Positions 28,165-36,177 are shown, counted from the stretch's first letter. The stretch: DNA of 64,000 nucleotides from Qipengyuania xiapuensis (GCF_019711395.1 NZ_JAIGNL010000002.1:310001-374000); one strand, 5' to 3'. Numbers and translations are program-made. The notes: generated by a model from the sequence alone, not told the origin.

Positions 28165-28646
28165 TTGCCCTTCGCTTTCGCGTCGGCAAGGAAGCTTTCG
28201 CAGGCCGCCTTGGCGCTGGCCCAGTCGTCGCCCATTTCGGCGAGCTGCGCAGGGTTCCACAAGGTGAAGAAGCGGCCACCGCCCTGGAAGTAGAGGCCAT
28301 CCTCGATCCGGCCGAGAGTGCGCAGGTGTTCGGGCATGACGAAGCGGCCGCTGTCGTCGAAGGGCAGTTCGACGAAGCCGAAGAGCTGGCTGGCGCGGGT
28401 GTCGCGGTCGAAGTCGCGGCCGACCTTGTATGCGAGTTCTTCCTCGCGATCGAGCTGGGCGTCGAGTTCGTTCTTGCGCGAAAGGCCGAAGCCGGTGAGG
28501 CAGTTCCAGGTCGGATGCTTCATGAGGCACAGAACGCGGCCGTCGGAGCTTTCCTTCACGGCCTTGCGGAACAGCGGCGGGAGCACAAAGCGGCCTTTAT
28601 CGCCCGCAGGCGAGTAGGCTTGTCCGCTGTACCCTCCGAATTGCAC
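28161..28646 (-). CDS. mraZ: Transcriptional regulator MraZ
   Basis: MraZ is a double SpoVT/AbrB-type beta-barrel protein that binds short direct repeats in the dcw promoter and represses the cluster. The 161-residue product starts at GTG 28646 ([20 protein letters not shown]), with AGGG a few bases upstream. The first SpoVT/AbrB unit has [16 protein letters not shown] and the second has [16 protein letters not shown], both matching the family. It is the first gene of the cluster and overlaps rsmH. The upstream repeat arrays listed separately are likely its targets. Confidence 0.96.
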   Translation of the reverse strand: MQFGGYSGQAYSPAGDKGRFVLPPLFRKAVKESSDGRVLCLMKHPTWNCLTGFGLSRKNELDAQLDREEELAYKVGRDFDRDTRASQLFGFVELPFDDSGRFVMPEHLRTLGRIEDGLYFQGGGRFFTLWNPAQLAEMGDDWASAKAACESFLADAKAKGK

Positions 28647-28788
28647 TGCCCTGTCCCCAGCTGGCGTTTATCGTCCTCCCCGGACACAGCTCCCCCGTCC
28701 GCCGAAGCGCAAAGCTCCGCCGGCCCGCTTCGCGAATGGCGATGCGCGCAAAGACACTGGCATGTCCGATGTGTGTTGGATTTATCGC

Positions 28789-28832
28789 GGGAGGCGCGGG
28801 GATGGAAGGGAAAATTGCGGGATTTTACGGGA
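28789..28832 (+). repeat. Five GGGA boxes at helical-turn spacing upstream of mraZ
   Basis: GGGA occurs at 28789, 28799, 28808, 28819 and 28829, intervals 10, 9, 11 and 10 bases, 143-186 bases upstream of the mraZ start and, in mraZ orientation, read as TCCC. MraZ of E. coli is known to bind direct TGGGN boxes at 10-base spacing. The pentad here is therefore a candidate MraZ operator, but the box differs in its first base and in strand. Bases 28647-28788 contain the rest of the mraZ leader with nothing else recognised. Confidence 0.6.
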
Positions 28833-28922
28833 TTAGTCTGCAACTAGTTGATTTTAAATCACTTATTTCTGTGAACAGTGCACCCAATCCTTGCCAAAGC
28901 GTAAATGCAAACCACGGAAAAG

Positions 28923-28999
28923 TCCCGAGAATCACGGGTAATCCCGTGCTTTCCCCGCCCGAGTCCCGGATTATCCCGGGCCGAGTCCCGCAATTTCCC
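28923..28999 (-). repeat. Second array of GGGA boxes (minus strand) upstream of mraZ
   Basis: On the plus strand TCCC starts at 28923, 28942, 28952, 28964, 28974, 28986 and 28996, so GGGA direct repeats lie on the mraZ coding strand at intervals of 19, 10, 12, 10, 12 and 10. The 15-base block GGGAAAATTGCGGGA of the first array recurs here in inverted form (TCCCGCAATTTCCC at 28986-28999, one A fewer). The AT-rich core between the arrays (28833-28922) contains the perfect palindrome CAACTAGTTG (28841-28850) and probably the promoter, which I could not place. Confidence 0.6.
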
Positions 29000-29007
29000 G
29001 TGGCTGC

Positions 29008-29760
29008 CTAGTCGCCGAAGATGGAAGCGGTGAGAGCGGCGAGCGCTTCGCGGCGTTCGGGCGTGTCGTAGTGGTCGTCCAGAAGCGCCGCATCGGCGAT
29101 CAGGAGCACCTCGCCCTCACCCACGCTGCAGCGAGCGGCGATGCCGCTTTCGGCTATCGTGCATTGCGCCTTCGGATCTTCTCCCGAGCTTTCGAACTCG
29201 CCTGCAAGCTCCACCGGGACGGCGACTTGTCCAAATGCCGCCTCGCGTTGCCCTTCGGACTGCGCATCGTCGAATTTCAGCTCGAGGCCCCAGCGCGTGA
29301 GCAGCGGAGAGATGAGCACCATGTCGTGCGGACGGCGCGGATCGCCGATCGCGAACTCGCTGTGCTGGGTGAGCACGGGATCGGCAAAGATGAGCGCCTT
29401 TCCGCCAGCGCGCAGCCAGGCGTCGAAAGCCACGTTTTCCGATGGCGCAAGCGGTCTCGGCTGGGCGAGCACGACCTCTTCCAGCCCTTCGAGCGCATCT
29501 GCCTCGAGCGTATCGAGTGGCGTCAGCGTGCGATCTTCCTCCAGTTGTGCGCGTACCCATCCTGGCTGGCTTCCCCCTTCGATCATCGAAGAGATGTCCG
29601 CGCCCTCGCCCCAGTAGATTGGCAGCGTGCTGAAGAGACCCAGCGTCGGTCCGCTTTCGCCACCGCCAAGATCGCCACTGGCCTCCGGCGCGGCATTGCA
29701 CGCGGCCAGCAGCAGTCCCAGCGATATGGCGAGCACGCTAGCGCGCAGGCTGGTCGGCAT
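29008..29760 (-). CDS. Putative lipoprotein with GldG/DUF4350-like domain
   Basis: The ATG at 29760 gives a 250-residue protein with a lipoprotein signal (MPTSLRASVLAISLGLLLAAC). The rest resembles the GldG-type/DUF4350 domain: LGLFSTLPIYWGEG, LDTLEADALEGLEEVVLAQP, FDAWLRAGGKALIFADP and GEGEVLLIADAALLDDHYDT, a Rossmann-like pattern with a DP/DAALLDDH motif. Members of this group act beside ABC-type gliding or export systems or are of unknown role. It overlaps the preceding gene by 23 bases, so it is translationally linked with it. The stop lies only 9 bases before the second MraZ-box array. Confidence 0.6.
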   Translation of the reverse strand: MPTSLRASVLAISLGLLLAACNAAPEASGDLGGGESGPTLGLFSTLPIYWGEGADISSMIEGGSQPGWVRAQLEEDRTLTPLDTLEADALEGLEEVVLAQPRPLAPSENVAFDAWLRAGGKALIFADPVLTQHSEFAIGDPRRPHDMVLISPLLTRWGLELKFDDAQSEGQREAAFGQVAVPVELAGEFESSGEDPKAQCTIAESGIAARCSVGEGEVLLIADAALLDDHYDTPERREALAALTASIFGD

Positions 29761-30097
29761 TCTGGCTGCCCTGTTCCGGAACGACGGCAGGCGACTGCGT
29801 GGGCGTCGGCTGGGCGGGCAGGTCGGGAACGACGCCTGCTTCGACCAGCGGATCGTTCTGCGTCGGCGCGGCGCTCGGCTCGGTGGTCGGCGCAGCTGCC
29901 GGAACCGCGGCCGCATCGACTTCGCGGGTACGGTCCTGGATGAGGCTGGCAAGGCCGACGAGGAGGATCATCAGCACCACGCCGCCGACACCCACCTGCA
30001 GGCGCTGCATGGCCTGTGCGCGCGTGCCGCCGAGCGGCACGTCGGTCACATCCTCGAGGGTCGGCTTGTCACGGGTAAGGTCGAAATGGCGTGGCAT
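29738..30097 (-). CDS. Small single-pass membrane protein of unknown function
   Basis: The 119-residue protein begins MPRHFDLTRDKPTLEDVTDV. It has one membrane helix (about residues 33-50, VGVGGVVLMILLVGLASLI) after a hydrophilic cytoplasmic N-terminus, then a Pro/Ala/Thr-rich tail predicted to be periplasmic and disordered. I do not recognise a family. The ATG at 30097 is chosen because longer in-frame starts run into the hairpin and cysteine-synthase end. It overlaps the GldG-like lipoprotein, so both may form a membrane complex. Confidence 0.65.
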   Translation of the reverse strand: MPRHFDLTRDKPTLEDVTDVPLGGTRAQAMQRLQVGVGGVVLMILLVGLASLIQDRTREVDAAAVPAAAPTTEPSAAPTQNDPLVEAGVVPDLPAQPTPTQSPAVVPEQGSQNADQPAR

Positions 30098-30098
30098 G

Positions 30099-30113
30099 GC
30101 CCAAAACTTGGGC
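30099..30113 (-). other. Hairpin abutting the start codon of the small membrane protein
   Basis: On the minus strand GCCCAA, a 3-base loop and TTGGGC form a perfect 6-bp hairpin ending one base before the ATG at 30097. No Shine-Dalgarno motif is visible between hairpin and start. It may limit initiation or be a terminator-like remnant after the cysteine synthase stop (30130); there is no T run. Confidence 0.4.
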
Positions 30114-30129
30114 GCTGCCGCCGCTCGCG

Positions 30130-31146
30130 TCAATCGCCGTCTTCGAGCCACTCGAAAACCGGCAGGTCCTTCGAGCGCAGCCAGTCGGCATTGTAGAGCG
30201 TCGAGAGGTAGCGGAAGCCGGTATCGCAAAGGATGGTCACGACGCGGGGATTCTCGCGCCCTTCGGCCACAAGCTGCTTGCCCAGCGCGATGGCGCCGGC
30301 GACATTGATCCCGCTCGACAGGCCGAGACAGAGGCCTTCTTCGCGCAGCAGCCGCGCAACCCAGCCGAGGCCTTCCTCGTCCGAAATGCGGAACTGCGTA
30401 TCGATCGGCGCGCCTTCGAGGTTGCCGGTGATGCGGCCCTGCCCGATGCCCTCGGCGACCGAGGAGCCCTCGCCCTTCAGTTCGCCGTTTGCGTAGTAGT
30501 TATAGAGTGCCGCGCCGTGCGGATCGGTCAGCGCGATCACGACGTTCTCGTCGAATTCCTTGAGGCCCATTCCGACCCCGGCGATCGTGCCGCCGGTACC
30601 AGCCGCGCAGGTGAAGCCGTCGATCCGGCCTCCGGTCTGCTCCCAGATTTCCTTTGCCGTGCCCTCGATATGCGCCTTGCGGTTGGCGGTATTGTCGAAC
30701 TGGCCTGCCCAGATCGCGCCCTCGGTCTCTTCCGCCATGCGGCGCGAGACGTGCTGGAAGTGATTGGGGTCGGCATATTTGGTCGGCGGCACGGTGACGA
30801 GTTCGGCACCCAGTGCGCGCAGGGTCGCCATCTTCTCAGCTGACTGGTTGTCAGGCATGACGATGATCGTCTTGTAGCCCAGCGCATTGGCCACCAGCGC
30901 GATGCCGATGCCGGTGTTGCCGGCAGTGCCTTCAACCACGCAGCCGCCCGGCTTCAGCTCGCCGCGCGCTTCTGCATCGCGGATGATGTAGAGCGCAGCG
31001 CGGTCCTTTACCGAAGCGCCGGGGTTGGCGAATTCGCATTTGCCATAAATGTCGCAGCCGGCTTCCTTGCTGGGGCCTTCGAGCCGCACCAGCGGAGTAT
31101 TGCCGATCAGGTCGAGCGTATGCTCGCGTACGGGAATTTGTGTCAT
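30130..31146 (-). CDS. cysK: Cysteine synthase A (O-acetylserine sulfhydrylase)
   Basis: This PLP enzyme makes L-cysteine from O-acetylserine and sulfide in the cytoplasm. The 338-residue product from ATG 31146 has IGNTPLVRLEGPS, the PLP lysine Lys47 in NPGASVKDRAALYI, the phosphate cradle GTGGTIAGVG, and the substrate loop VEGTAGNTGIGIALV. The same fold includes cystathionine beta-synthase-like enzymes, but there is no CBS domain here, so the plain synthase is preferred. It is the first gene of a leftward run with two membrane/lipoprotein genes. Confidence 0.9.
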   Translation of the reverse strand: MTQIPVREHTLDLIGNTPLVRLEGPSKEAGCDIYGKCEFANPGASVKDRAALYIIRDAEARGELKPGGCVVEGTAGNTGIGIALVANALGYKTIIVMPDNQSAEKMATLRALGAELVTVPPTKYADPNHFQHVSRRMAEETEGAIWAGQFDNTANRKAHIEGTAKEIWEQTGGRIDGFTCAAGTGGTIAGVGMGLKEFDENVVIALTDPHGAALYNYYANGELKGEGSSVAEGIGQGRITGNLEGAPIDTQFRISDEEGLGWVARLLREEGLCLGLSSGINVAGAIALGKQLVAEGRENPRVVTILCDTGFRYLSTLYNADWLRSKDLPVFEWLEDGD

Positions 31147-31188
31147 GCTGGCCGAGGTAGGCGCGGGTGCCCCCTCACGCAAACAACA

Positions 31189-31506
31189 TCAATCTTCAGG
31201 GGCAATAGTAACCTTCAGCCCGTCGAGATCGCCGGTGAAGGGAATCTGGCAGGAGAGACGCGAGGTTTCGACGCGGTGGTCCGAGCTCTCGAGAAGGTCG
31301 TCCTCATCTTCGCTCATTTCCGGAAGCTTGCCGGTGAATTCGGGATCGACATGCACGTGGCAGGTCGCGCAGCTGCAGCAACCGCCGCACAACGCCAGCA
31401 ACTCATCGAAGCCGTTGTCGCGGATGGCTTCCATCACGGTCAGGCCGTCTTCGACCTGGATTTCGGAAGTTTCGCCTTCACGGGTGGTGACGATCAGCTT
31501 GGGCAT
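31189..31506 (-). CDS. 2Fe-2S ferredoxin (adrenodoxin type)
   Basis: This 105-residue electron carrier has the ISC/adrenodoxin-type cysteine pattern: Cys40, Cys46 and Cys49 in [13 protein letters not shown] and Cys86 in SRLSCQIP. The extra Cys43/Cys44 pair is not among the four expected ligands. A short acidic helix ([13 protein letters not shown]) follows the cluster, as in redoxins that serve P450s or Fe-S assembly. The partner reductase is not in the window. The 87 bases to the divergent glycosylase gene form a shared promoter region. Confidence 0.92.
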   Translation of the reverse strand: MPKLIVTTREGETSEIQVEDGLTVMEAIRDNGFDELLALCGGCCSCATCHVHVDPEFTGKLPEMSEDEDDLLESSDHRVETSRLSCQIPFTGDLDGLKVTIAPED

Positions 31507-31593
31507 CGATGCATTCCTGTGTTGCGTCGCCCGCCGCGCGGGCCGTATGCGAAGGGCTGCTATTCAAAGCGAGGCGGGAAGGCAAGTCACACT

Positions 31594-32211
31594 ATGGGTC
31601 TCACCAAGACGCAGATACGCGAGCATCTCGATGCGGTGGCCTCGGACGACCCCGTGGTCGCAGGCGCGCTCGAACGCGTCGGCTATCCCGAAGAGCGTAT
31701 TCGCCCGAAGGGCTATCGCACGCTCCTGCGCACCATCGTGGGCCAGCAGGTAAGCGTGGCGGCAGCATCATCGGTATGGAACAAGCTCGAGGCCGAGCTG
31801 GGCGAGGAAATGCACGCACACGAACTGCTCGCACGAGATTTCGACACGCTGCGCGGCTGCGGGCTGTCGCGCCAGAAACAGGGTTATGCGCGCAGCCTGT
31901 GCGAACTGGTGGCAGGCGGCGAGCTCGATCTGGAAAACCTTCCGTCGGACGACGAGGAAGCGATTGCCGAGCTCACCCGCATCAAGGGCATCGGCCGCTG
32001 GTCGGCGGAGATCTACCTGCTGTTTGCCGAAGGGCGGCAAGATATCTGGCCGGCAGGCGATCTCGCCGTTCAGGCGGCTTGCGGAAAGCTGCTCGACATG
32101 CCGGAACGGCCGAGCGAGAAGGAAACCCGCGCGCTGGCGGAAAGGTGGAAGCCCTATCGCGGGGCCATGGCCATCTTCACCTGGCATGCCTATGCCGATC
32201 CGGCACTGTAA
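31594..32211 (+). CDS. DNA-3-methyladenine glycosylase II-type protein
   Basis: This HhH-GPD base-excision glycosylase, AlkA-like, has 205 residues from ATG 31594 (GGGAAGG just upstream). The helix-hairpin-helix is LTRIKGIGRWSAE (127-139). The catalytic Asp156 lies in IWPAGDLAVQ. The shorter N-terminus compared with E. coli AlkA (282 residues) means it lacks the N-terminal TBP-like domain and resembles the short Mag/AlkC-size bacterial forms. Role: excision of alkylated purines. A longer in-frame frame upstream overlaps the ferredoxin gene on the other strand and is rejected. Confidence 0.88.
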   Translation: MGLTKTQIREHLDAVASDDPVVAGALERVGYPEERIRPKGYRTLLRTIVGQQVSVAAASSVWNKLEAELGEEMHAHELLARDFDTLRGCGLSRQKQGYARSLCELVAGGELDLENLPSDDEEAIAELTRIKGIGRWSAEIYLLFAEGRQDIWPAGDLAVQAACGKLLDMPERPSEKETRALAERWKPYRGAMAIFTWHAYADPAL

Positions 32212-32226
32212 TTCGGGAGGGAAAAC

Positions 32227-33033
32227 ATGAGCACGCGCAAGGCAATTTTCGTCACCGGCGGCGCATCGGGCATCGGGCGCGCGATCGCGCTCTATTTCGC
32301 GGAGCGCGACTGGTTCGTCGGGGTGGGCGATGTCGACGAGGCCGGCATGCGCGAAACGCTCGGCATGATGGGCCACGGCTTCAGCTACCAGCACAAGTTC
32401 GATGTGCGCGAGCGCGCGGACTGGGACGAAGCGCTCGACGGCTTCGCCACCGCCGCGGGCAGCCGGATCGACGTGCTCGCCAACAATGCGGGCATTCCGC
32501 TGGGCGGCTCGCTCATGGAGAACAGCACCGAGGAAATCGAGCGCTGCCTCGACATCAACCTGAAGGGCGTGCTGTTCGGCGCGCAGGCGGCCTATCCGCA
32601 CCTCAGGAAGACCGCGCCGGGATCATGCCTGCTCAATACCGCGAGCGCCGCGGGTATTTACGGCACGCCGGGAGCGAGCGTCTATTCGGCAACCAAGTTC
32701 GGCGTTCGCGCGATCACCGAGAGCCTCGATGGCGAATGGGCGGAAGACGGGATCAAGGTCCGCTCGATCATGCCCAGCTTCATCGACACACCGCTGCTCG
32801 ACCACAATCCCAACGCGAGAGCCAACGAGGATATCCGCAGCCGCGTGAAAGAGGCGGGCCTCGAGATCACGCCGGTGGAGGAAGTGGCCAAGGCCGCGTG
32901 GGACGCGGTGCATGGCGAAAAGCTGCACACCGTGGTGGGCAAGACCGCCAAGCAGATTGCCTTCGGCGCGCGCTGGATGCCCGGCCGGGTTCGCAAGCAG
33001 ACGCGCAATTCGACGCGTCCGCTGGGGAAATAG
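32227..33033 (+). CDS. Short-chain dehydrogenase/reductase
   Basis: Classical SDR of 268 residues with GGGAGGG before the ATG. It has the TGGASGIG cofactor loop (10-17), NNAG (86-89), catalytic Ser140, Tyr153 and Lys157 in SVYSATKFGV. The loop after the first beta strand has Asp in VGVGDVDEAG, which favours NAD(H). Substrate is unknown. The glycosylase gene is 15 bases upstream and the gene may share its promoter. It converges with phhB, with a 2-base gap and no terminator. Confidence 0.92.
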   Translation: MSTRKAIFVTGGASGIGRAIALYFAERDWFVGVGDVDEAGMRETLGMMGHGFSYQHKFDVRERADWDEALDGFATAAGSRIDVLANNAGIPLGGSLMENSTEEIERCLDINLKGVLFGAQAAYPHLRKTAPGSCLLNTASAAGIYGTPGASVYSATKFGVRAITESLDGEWAEDGIKVRSIMPSFIDTPLLDHNPNARANEDIRSRVKEAGLEITPVEEVAKAAWDAVHGEKLHTVVGKTAKQIAFGARWMPGRVRKQTRNSTRPLGK

Positions 33034-33035
33034 CT

Positions 33036-33326
33036 TCAGACCAGCTTGTCGATCTTCTTGGCCATGTTGACGTCGCGCAGGGACAGCCCGCCGGCGTCAT
33101 GCGTGGTCAGCGTGATCTCTACCTTGTTGTAGACGTTGAACCATTCGGGATGGTGGTCGCGCTTCTCCGCGATGATCGCGATGCGCGTCATGAATGCGAA
33201 AGCCTCGGCGAAATCGGTGAATTCGAACTTGCGTTCGATCGCCTTGCCTTCACGGGTGAGCGTCCACTCGGGCAGTGCGCGCAGCCAGCTGTCACGTTCC
33301 TCGGCGGTAAGTTCCTCGACGGGCAT
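33036..33326 (-). CDS. phhB: Pterin-4-alpha-carbinolamine dehydratase
   Basis: Dehydratase that recycles 4a-hydroxytetrahydrobiopterin, usually for phenylalanine hydroxylase; also called PCD/DCoH. The 96-residue protein has the signature [18 protein letters not shown] followed by [13 protein letters not shown], with the His pair of the active site. No phenylalanine hydroxylase gene is in the window. A 71-base divergent region separates it from ccmA. Confidence 0.93.
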   Translation of the reverse strand: MPVEELTAEERDSWLRALPEWTLTREGKAIERKFEFTDFAEAFAFMTRIAIIAEKRDHHPEWFNVYNKVEITLTTHDAGGLSLRDVNMAKKIDKLV

Positions 33327-33397
33327 GGCTGCGAATCTCCTCTAGCTGGTCGCGCCCTTCTTGTGGGCTCGGGGCCTTTTGCCTAACGCTGCGCGCC

Positions 33398-33979
33398 ATG
33401 CAAGCGCAGCTCATCGCAAACGACATCGCATGCCGCCGTGGCGAAAGGCTGCTCTTCAAGGGGTTGTCGCTTGGCTGCGCGCCCGGTGATGCGCTGCAGG
33501 TCACGGGATCGAACGGTGTCGGCAAGTCGAGCCTGATCCGCATCCTTGCCGGCCTGCTCAAGCCTTTTTCGGGCGAGGTCAGCACGACGGGCGCGATGGG
33601 GCTGATCGACGAGACGCTGGCGCTCGATGCGAACCAGCCGCTGGGCAAGGCGCTCGCATTCTGGGAACGGATCGACGGTTGCAGAGACCCCTCGCGCGCC
33701 TTGGAGGTCCTGCAGCTGGAAGAACTGCTCGACGTGCCGGTGCGCTTCCTTTCGACCGGCCAGAAGAAGCGCGCGGCCTTCGCGCGGCTGCTCAATCGCA
33801 ACTGCCCCATCTGGCTGCTCGACGAGCCGCTGAACGGCCTCGACACGCAGGCCCAGAAGAGCGTCGAGTCGCTGGTGGCGCTGCATTGCTCGGGCGGCGG
33901 GATCGCCGTGGTCGCCTCGCACCAGGCGATGGCGTTGCCCGATGCGGAAACGCTCGCGATCGAGGATTTCGCCGCATGA
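33398..33979 (+). CDS. ccmA: Heme exporter ATP-binding protein CcmA
   Basis: The ABC ATPase of the cytochrome c maturation (system I) heme-release complex. The 193-residue product has Walker A GSNGVGKSS (37-45), ABC signature LSTGQ (118-122), Walker B IWLLDEP and a short D-loop GLD. The small size and signature match CcmA. It overlaps ccmB as ATGA. Other Ccm genes (ccmC to ccmH) are not in this window. Confidence 0.93.
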   Translation: MQAQLIANDIACRRGERLLFKGLSLGCAPGDALQVTGSNGVGKSSLIRILAGLLKPFSGEVSTTGAMGLIDETLALDANQPLGKALAFWERIDGCRDPSRALEVLQLEELLDVPVRFLSTGQKKRAAFARLLNRNCPIWLLDEPLNGLDTQAQKSVESLVALHCSGGGIAVVASHQAMALPDAETLAIEDFAA

Positions 33980-34632
33980 GCCCCGCCCTCGCCCTGCTTC
34001 GCCGCGATCTCGGCCTGCTGATGCCCGGCGGCACCCAAGGCGGCGTCCTGCCGTTGCTGTTCTTCCTCGCCGTGGCGATGCTGTACCCCTTCGCCGTCGG
34101 TCCCGATGCGCAACTGCTCGCGCGGACGGGCGGAGGCGTGATCTGGGTCGCTGCGCTGCTCGCCGCGATCCTGCCGCTCGAGAAGCTCGTTGCAGGCGAT
34201 GTCGAGAACGGCACTTTCGACCAATTGCATCTTCGCGGCATTTCGGAAGAGCTGGCGATGGCAATCCGCCTGGCCGCGCACTGGCTCGCCTTTGCTCCGC
34301 TGCTGCTGGTCGCCACCTTGCCCGCAGCGGCATTGCTCGGCCTTAGCGGCGAGACGACCCGGACGGTCCTTCTCGGCCTTCTCGCGGGCACTCCCGGCCT
34401 TGCCGCAGTGGGCCTGATGGTGGCGGCGCTTACCGCGGCCATGCGCGGCGGCGCAGCGCTTGCGGGGTTGATGGTGATCCCGCTCGCCGTGCCGATCCTC
34501 ATTTTCGGTGCCGGCGCCCTCGCCCGGCCGGACGAGAGCGCGATCCTGCTGACAGCGGCGATCAGCCTCGTCCTCGTGGCCATCGCTCCCTTCGCGGCAG
34601 GGGCCGCGATCCGGGCGTCGCGCGAAAACTAG
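33976..34632 (+). CDS. ccmB: Heme exporter permease CcmB
   Basis: The 218-residue membrane protein has six hydrophobic segments. The first runs LLMPGGTQGGVLPLLFFLAVAM (in part), followed by FAVGPDAQLLARTGGGVIWVAALLA (in part) and the CcmB-like LEKLVAGDVENGTFDQLHL. With CcmA it forms the membrane ABC unit that acts on the CcmC-CcmE heme intermediate. The ATG is decided by the overlap with the ccmA stop. Confidence 0.92.
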   Translation: MSPALALLRRDLGLLMPGGTQGGVLPLLFFLAVAMLYPFAVGPDAQLLARTGGGVIWVAALLAAILPLEKLVAGDVENGTFDQLHLRGISEELAMAIRLAAHWLAFAPLLLVATLPAAALLGLSGETTRTVLLGLLAGTPGLAAVGLMVAALTAAMRGGAALAGLMVIPLAVPILIFGAGALARPDESAILLTAAISLVLVAIAPFAAGAAIRASREN

Positions 34633-34654
34633 AAGACAAGCCTGCGACTAGCCT

Positions 34655-34683
34655 TTTTGAGTAAGTGACACTGCTGCTATGAT
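34655..34683 (+). promoter_or_regulatory. Possible sigma-70 promoter for the J-domain gene
   Basis: TTTTGA (34655-34660) and TATGAT (34678-34683) are 17 bases apart and 46 bases upstream of the ATG at 34729. A short inverted repeat CTGCTAT/ATAGCAG (34674-34693) covers the -10 and could be an operator. Called from consensus only. Confidence 0.4.
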
Positions 34684-34728
34684 TGAATAGCAGACACTAT
34701 TCGTGGACCGGGTATTGGGGGCACCGCA

Positions 34729-35304
34729 ATGGAAGACGACGAAGAGTTCATAGATTTCTACGCCTTGTTGCAGATCGATGCGTCCTGCGACCGGTCGATG
34801 GTGGAGAAAGCCTACCGCCACCTCGCGCAGCTCTATCATCCCGACCACTCCGAAACCGCCGACGTCGACAAGTTCCAGGACGTCACGCGCGCCTACAAGG
34901 TCCTCAAGGACGCGAAGCGGCGTGCCGAGTACGACCGGCTGTATGAAGCCGAGCTCGGGCTAAAGCCCGCCACCGCCAAACCGCGCGACGACATCATCAT
35001 CGATGGGTCCTCGGCGATCGAGGATGCCGAAGCGCATGAGAAGATCCTGCTCGCGCTCTACAAGCGCCGCCGCGAACGGGCGGACCAGCCGGGCGTCATG
35101 CCCTATCGCATCCAGTCGGAAATCGGCTGTTCGGACGACAGCTTTGAATTCCACACCTGGTACCTGAAGTCGAAGGGCTTCATCCAGATCACGCAGCAGA
35201 GCGAACTGGCGATCACCATCGAAGGTGTCGACCACGTGATTTCGCAGAGCCGTGCCGAAAAGGAAAAGCTGCTCCTCGAGCAATCCAAGCCCGAGGAGGA
35301 ATAA
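34729..35304 (+). CDS. J-domain protein with C-terminal winged-helix-like segment
   Basis: The 191-residue protein starts after GGGGG (about 8 bases). Residues 8-72 form a J-domain with the HPD tripeptide at 37-39 (HLAQLYHPDH), expected to stimulate a DnaK-type Hsp70. It lacks the Gly/Phe region and zinc centre of DnaJ. Residues about 100-185 (EKILLALYKRRRERAD, MPYRIQSEIGCSDDSFEFHTW, GFIQITQQSELAITIEGVDH) look like a winged-helix fold. It converges with map with a 4-base gap. The winged-helix reading is inference from the helix-turn-helix-strand pattern. Confidence 0.8.
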   Translation: MEDDEEFIDFYALLQIDASCDRSMVEKAYRHLAQLYHPDHSETADVDKFQDVTRAYKVLKDAKRRAEYDRLYEAELGLKPATAKPRDDIIIDGSSAIEDAEAHEKILLALYKRRRERADQPGVMPYRIQSEIGCSDDSFEFHTWYLKSKGFIQITQQSELAITIEGVDHVISQSRAEKEKLLLEQSKPEEE

Positions 35305-35308
35305 TCAC

Positions 35309-36136
35309 TTAGTAGGGCGGCTTATGCAGGCCGCGCGGACTGGTGGTGAAGATCTCGACCCCGTCTTCGGTGATCCCGATCGAATGCTCGAACTGGGCCG
35401 AGAGCGACTTGTCGCGCGTGACCGCAGTCCATCCGTCGCGCAGCATCTTGGCATGCGGGCGGCCGAGGTTGATCATCGGCTCGATCGTGAAGAACATGCC
35501 CGGCTTCAGTAGCGGGCCGGTGCCCTTGCGGCCGGTGTGGATCACTTCAGGCGCATCGTGGAACAGGCGGCCGAGACCGTGGCCGCAAAACTCCTGCACC
35601 ACGCCGTAGCGATGCGACTTCGCATGCGCTTCGATCACCGCGCCGATATCGCCGAGACGCGCGCCCGGCTGGCTCGCCGCCTCGATGCCGAGCATGAGGC
35701 ATTCATAGGTCACGTCGACCAGCTTGCGCGCCTTGAGCGCGGGCTCGCCGGCGAAGTACATCCGGCTCGTATCGCCGTGCCAGCCGTCCAATAGCGGGGT
35801 CACGTCGATGTTGACGATGTCGCCGTCCTTCAACGCCTTCTCGCCCGGGATACCATGGCAAATGACGTGGTTGATCGAGGTGCAGCAGCTGTGCGCATAA
35901 CCGCGATAGCCCATCGTCGCAGGCACTGCGCCCGCATCAAGCATCATCTCGCGGACCTTGTCGTCGATCGCGCCGGTGGTCACGCCCGGCTGCACGAATT
36001 CGGTCAGCTCGTCGAGGATCTCGGCGGCAAGGCGCCCGGCCTTGCGCATGCCCTCGAAGCCCTCGGGCCCGTGAAGCTTGATGGTCCCGTCACGATAGAC
36101 GGTCTGTTCGCTGTCGATTACCTGGTATTCGGTCAT
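35309..36136 (-). CDS. map: Type I methionine aminopeptidase
   Basis: Removes the N-terminal Met from nascent proteins; a pita-bread metalloenzyme. The 275-residue product has NHVICHGIPG, the first metal Asp in VNIDVTPLLDGWHGDTSRM, the His in FCGHGLGRLFHD, and the Glu ligands in FFTIEPMI and SAQFEHSIGI. The 30-odd residue N-terminal extension before the core is typical of alphaproteobacterial enzymes. Start ATG 36136, gene alone on its strand here. Confidence 0.95.
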   Translation of the reverse strand: MTEYQVIDSEQTVYRDGTIKLHGPEGFEGMRKAGRLAAEILDELTEFVQPGVTTGAIDDKVREMMLDAGAVPATMGYRGYAHSCCTSINHVICHGIPGEKALKDGDIVNIDVTPLLDGWHGDTSRMYFAGEPALKARKLVDVTYECLMLGIEAASQPGARLGDIGAVIEAHAKSHRYGVVQEFCGHGLGRLFHDAPEVIHTGRKGTGPLLKPGMFFTIEPMINLGRPHAKMLRDGWTAVTRDKSLSAQFEHSIGITEDGVEIFTTSPRGLHKPPY

Positions 36137-36177
36137 GCGCGCCCATGTAGCGATTGCGCGCGAGAATTGCGAGACCG

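Noticed and set aside
34674..34693. CTGCTAT/ATAGCAG stem as a ccmB terminator
   Set aside because: Only a 7-bp AT-rich stem without a T run, 40 bases after ccmB. It overlaps the likely -10 of the J-domain gene, so an operator or chance repeat is preferred.
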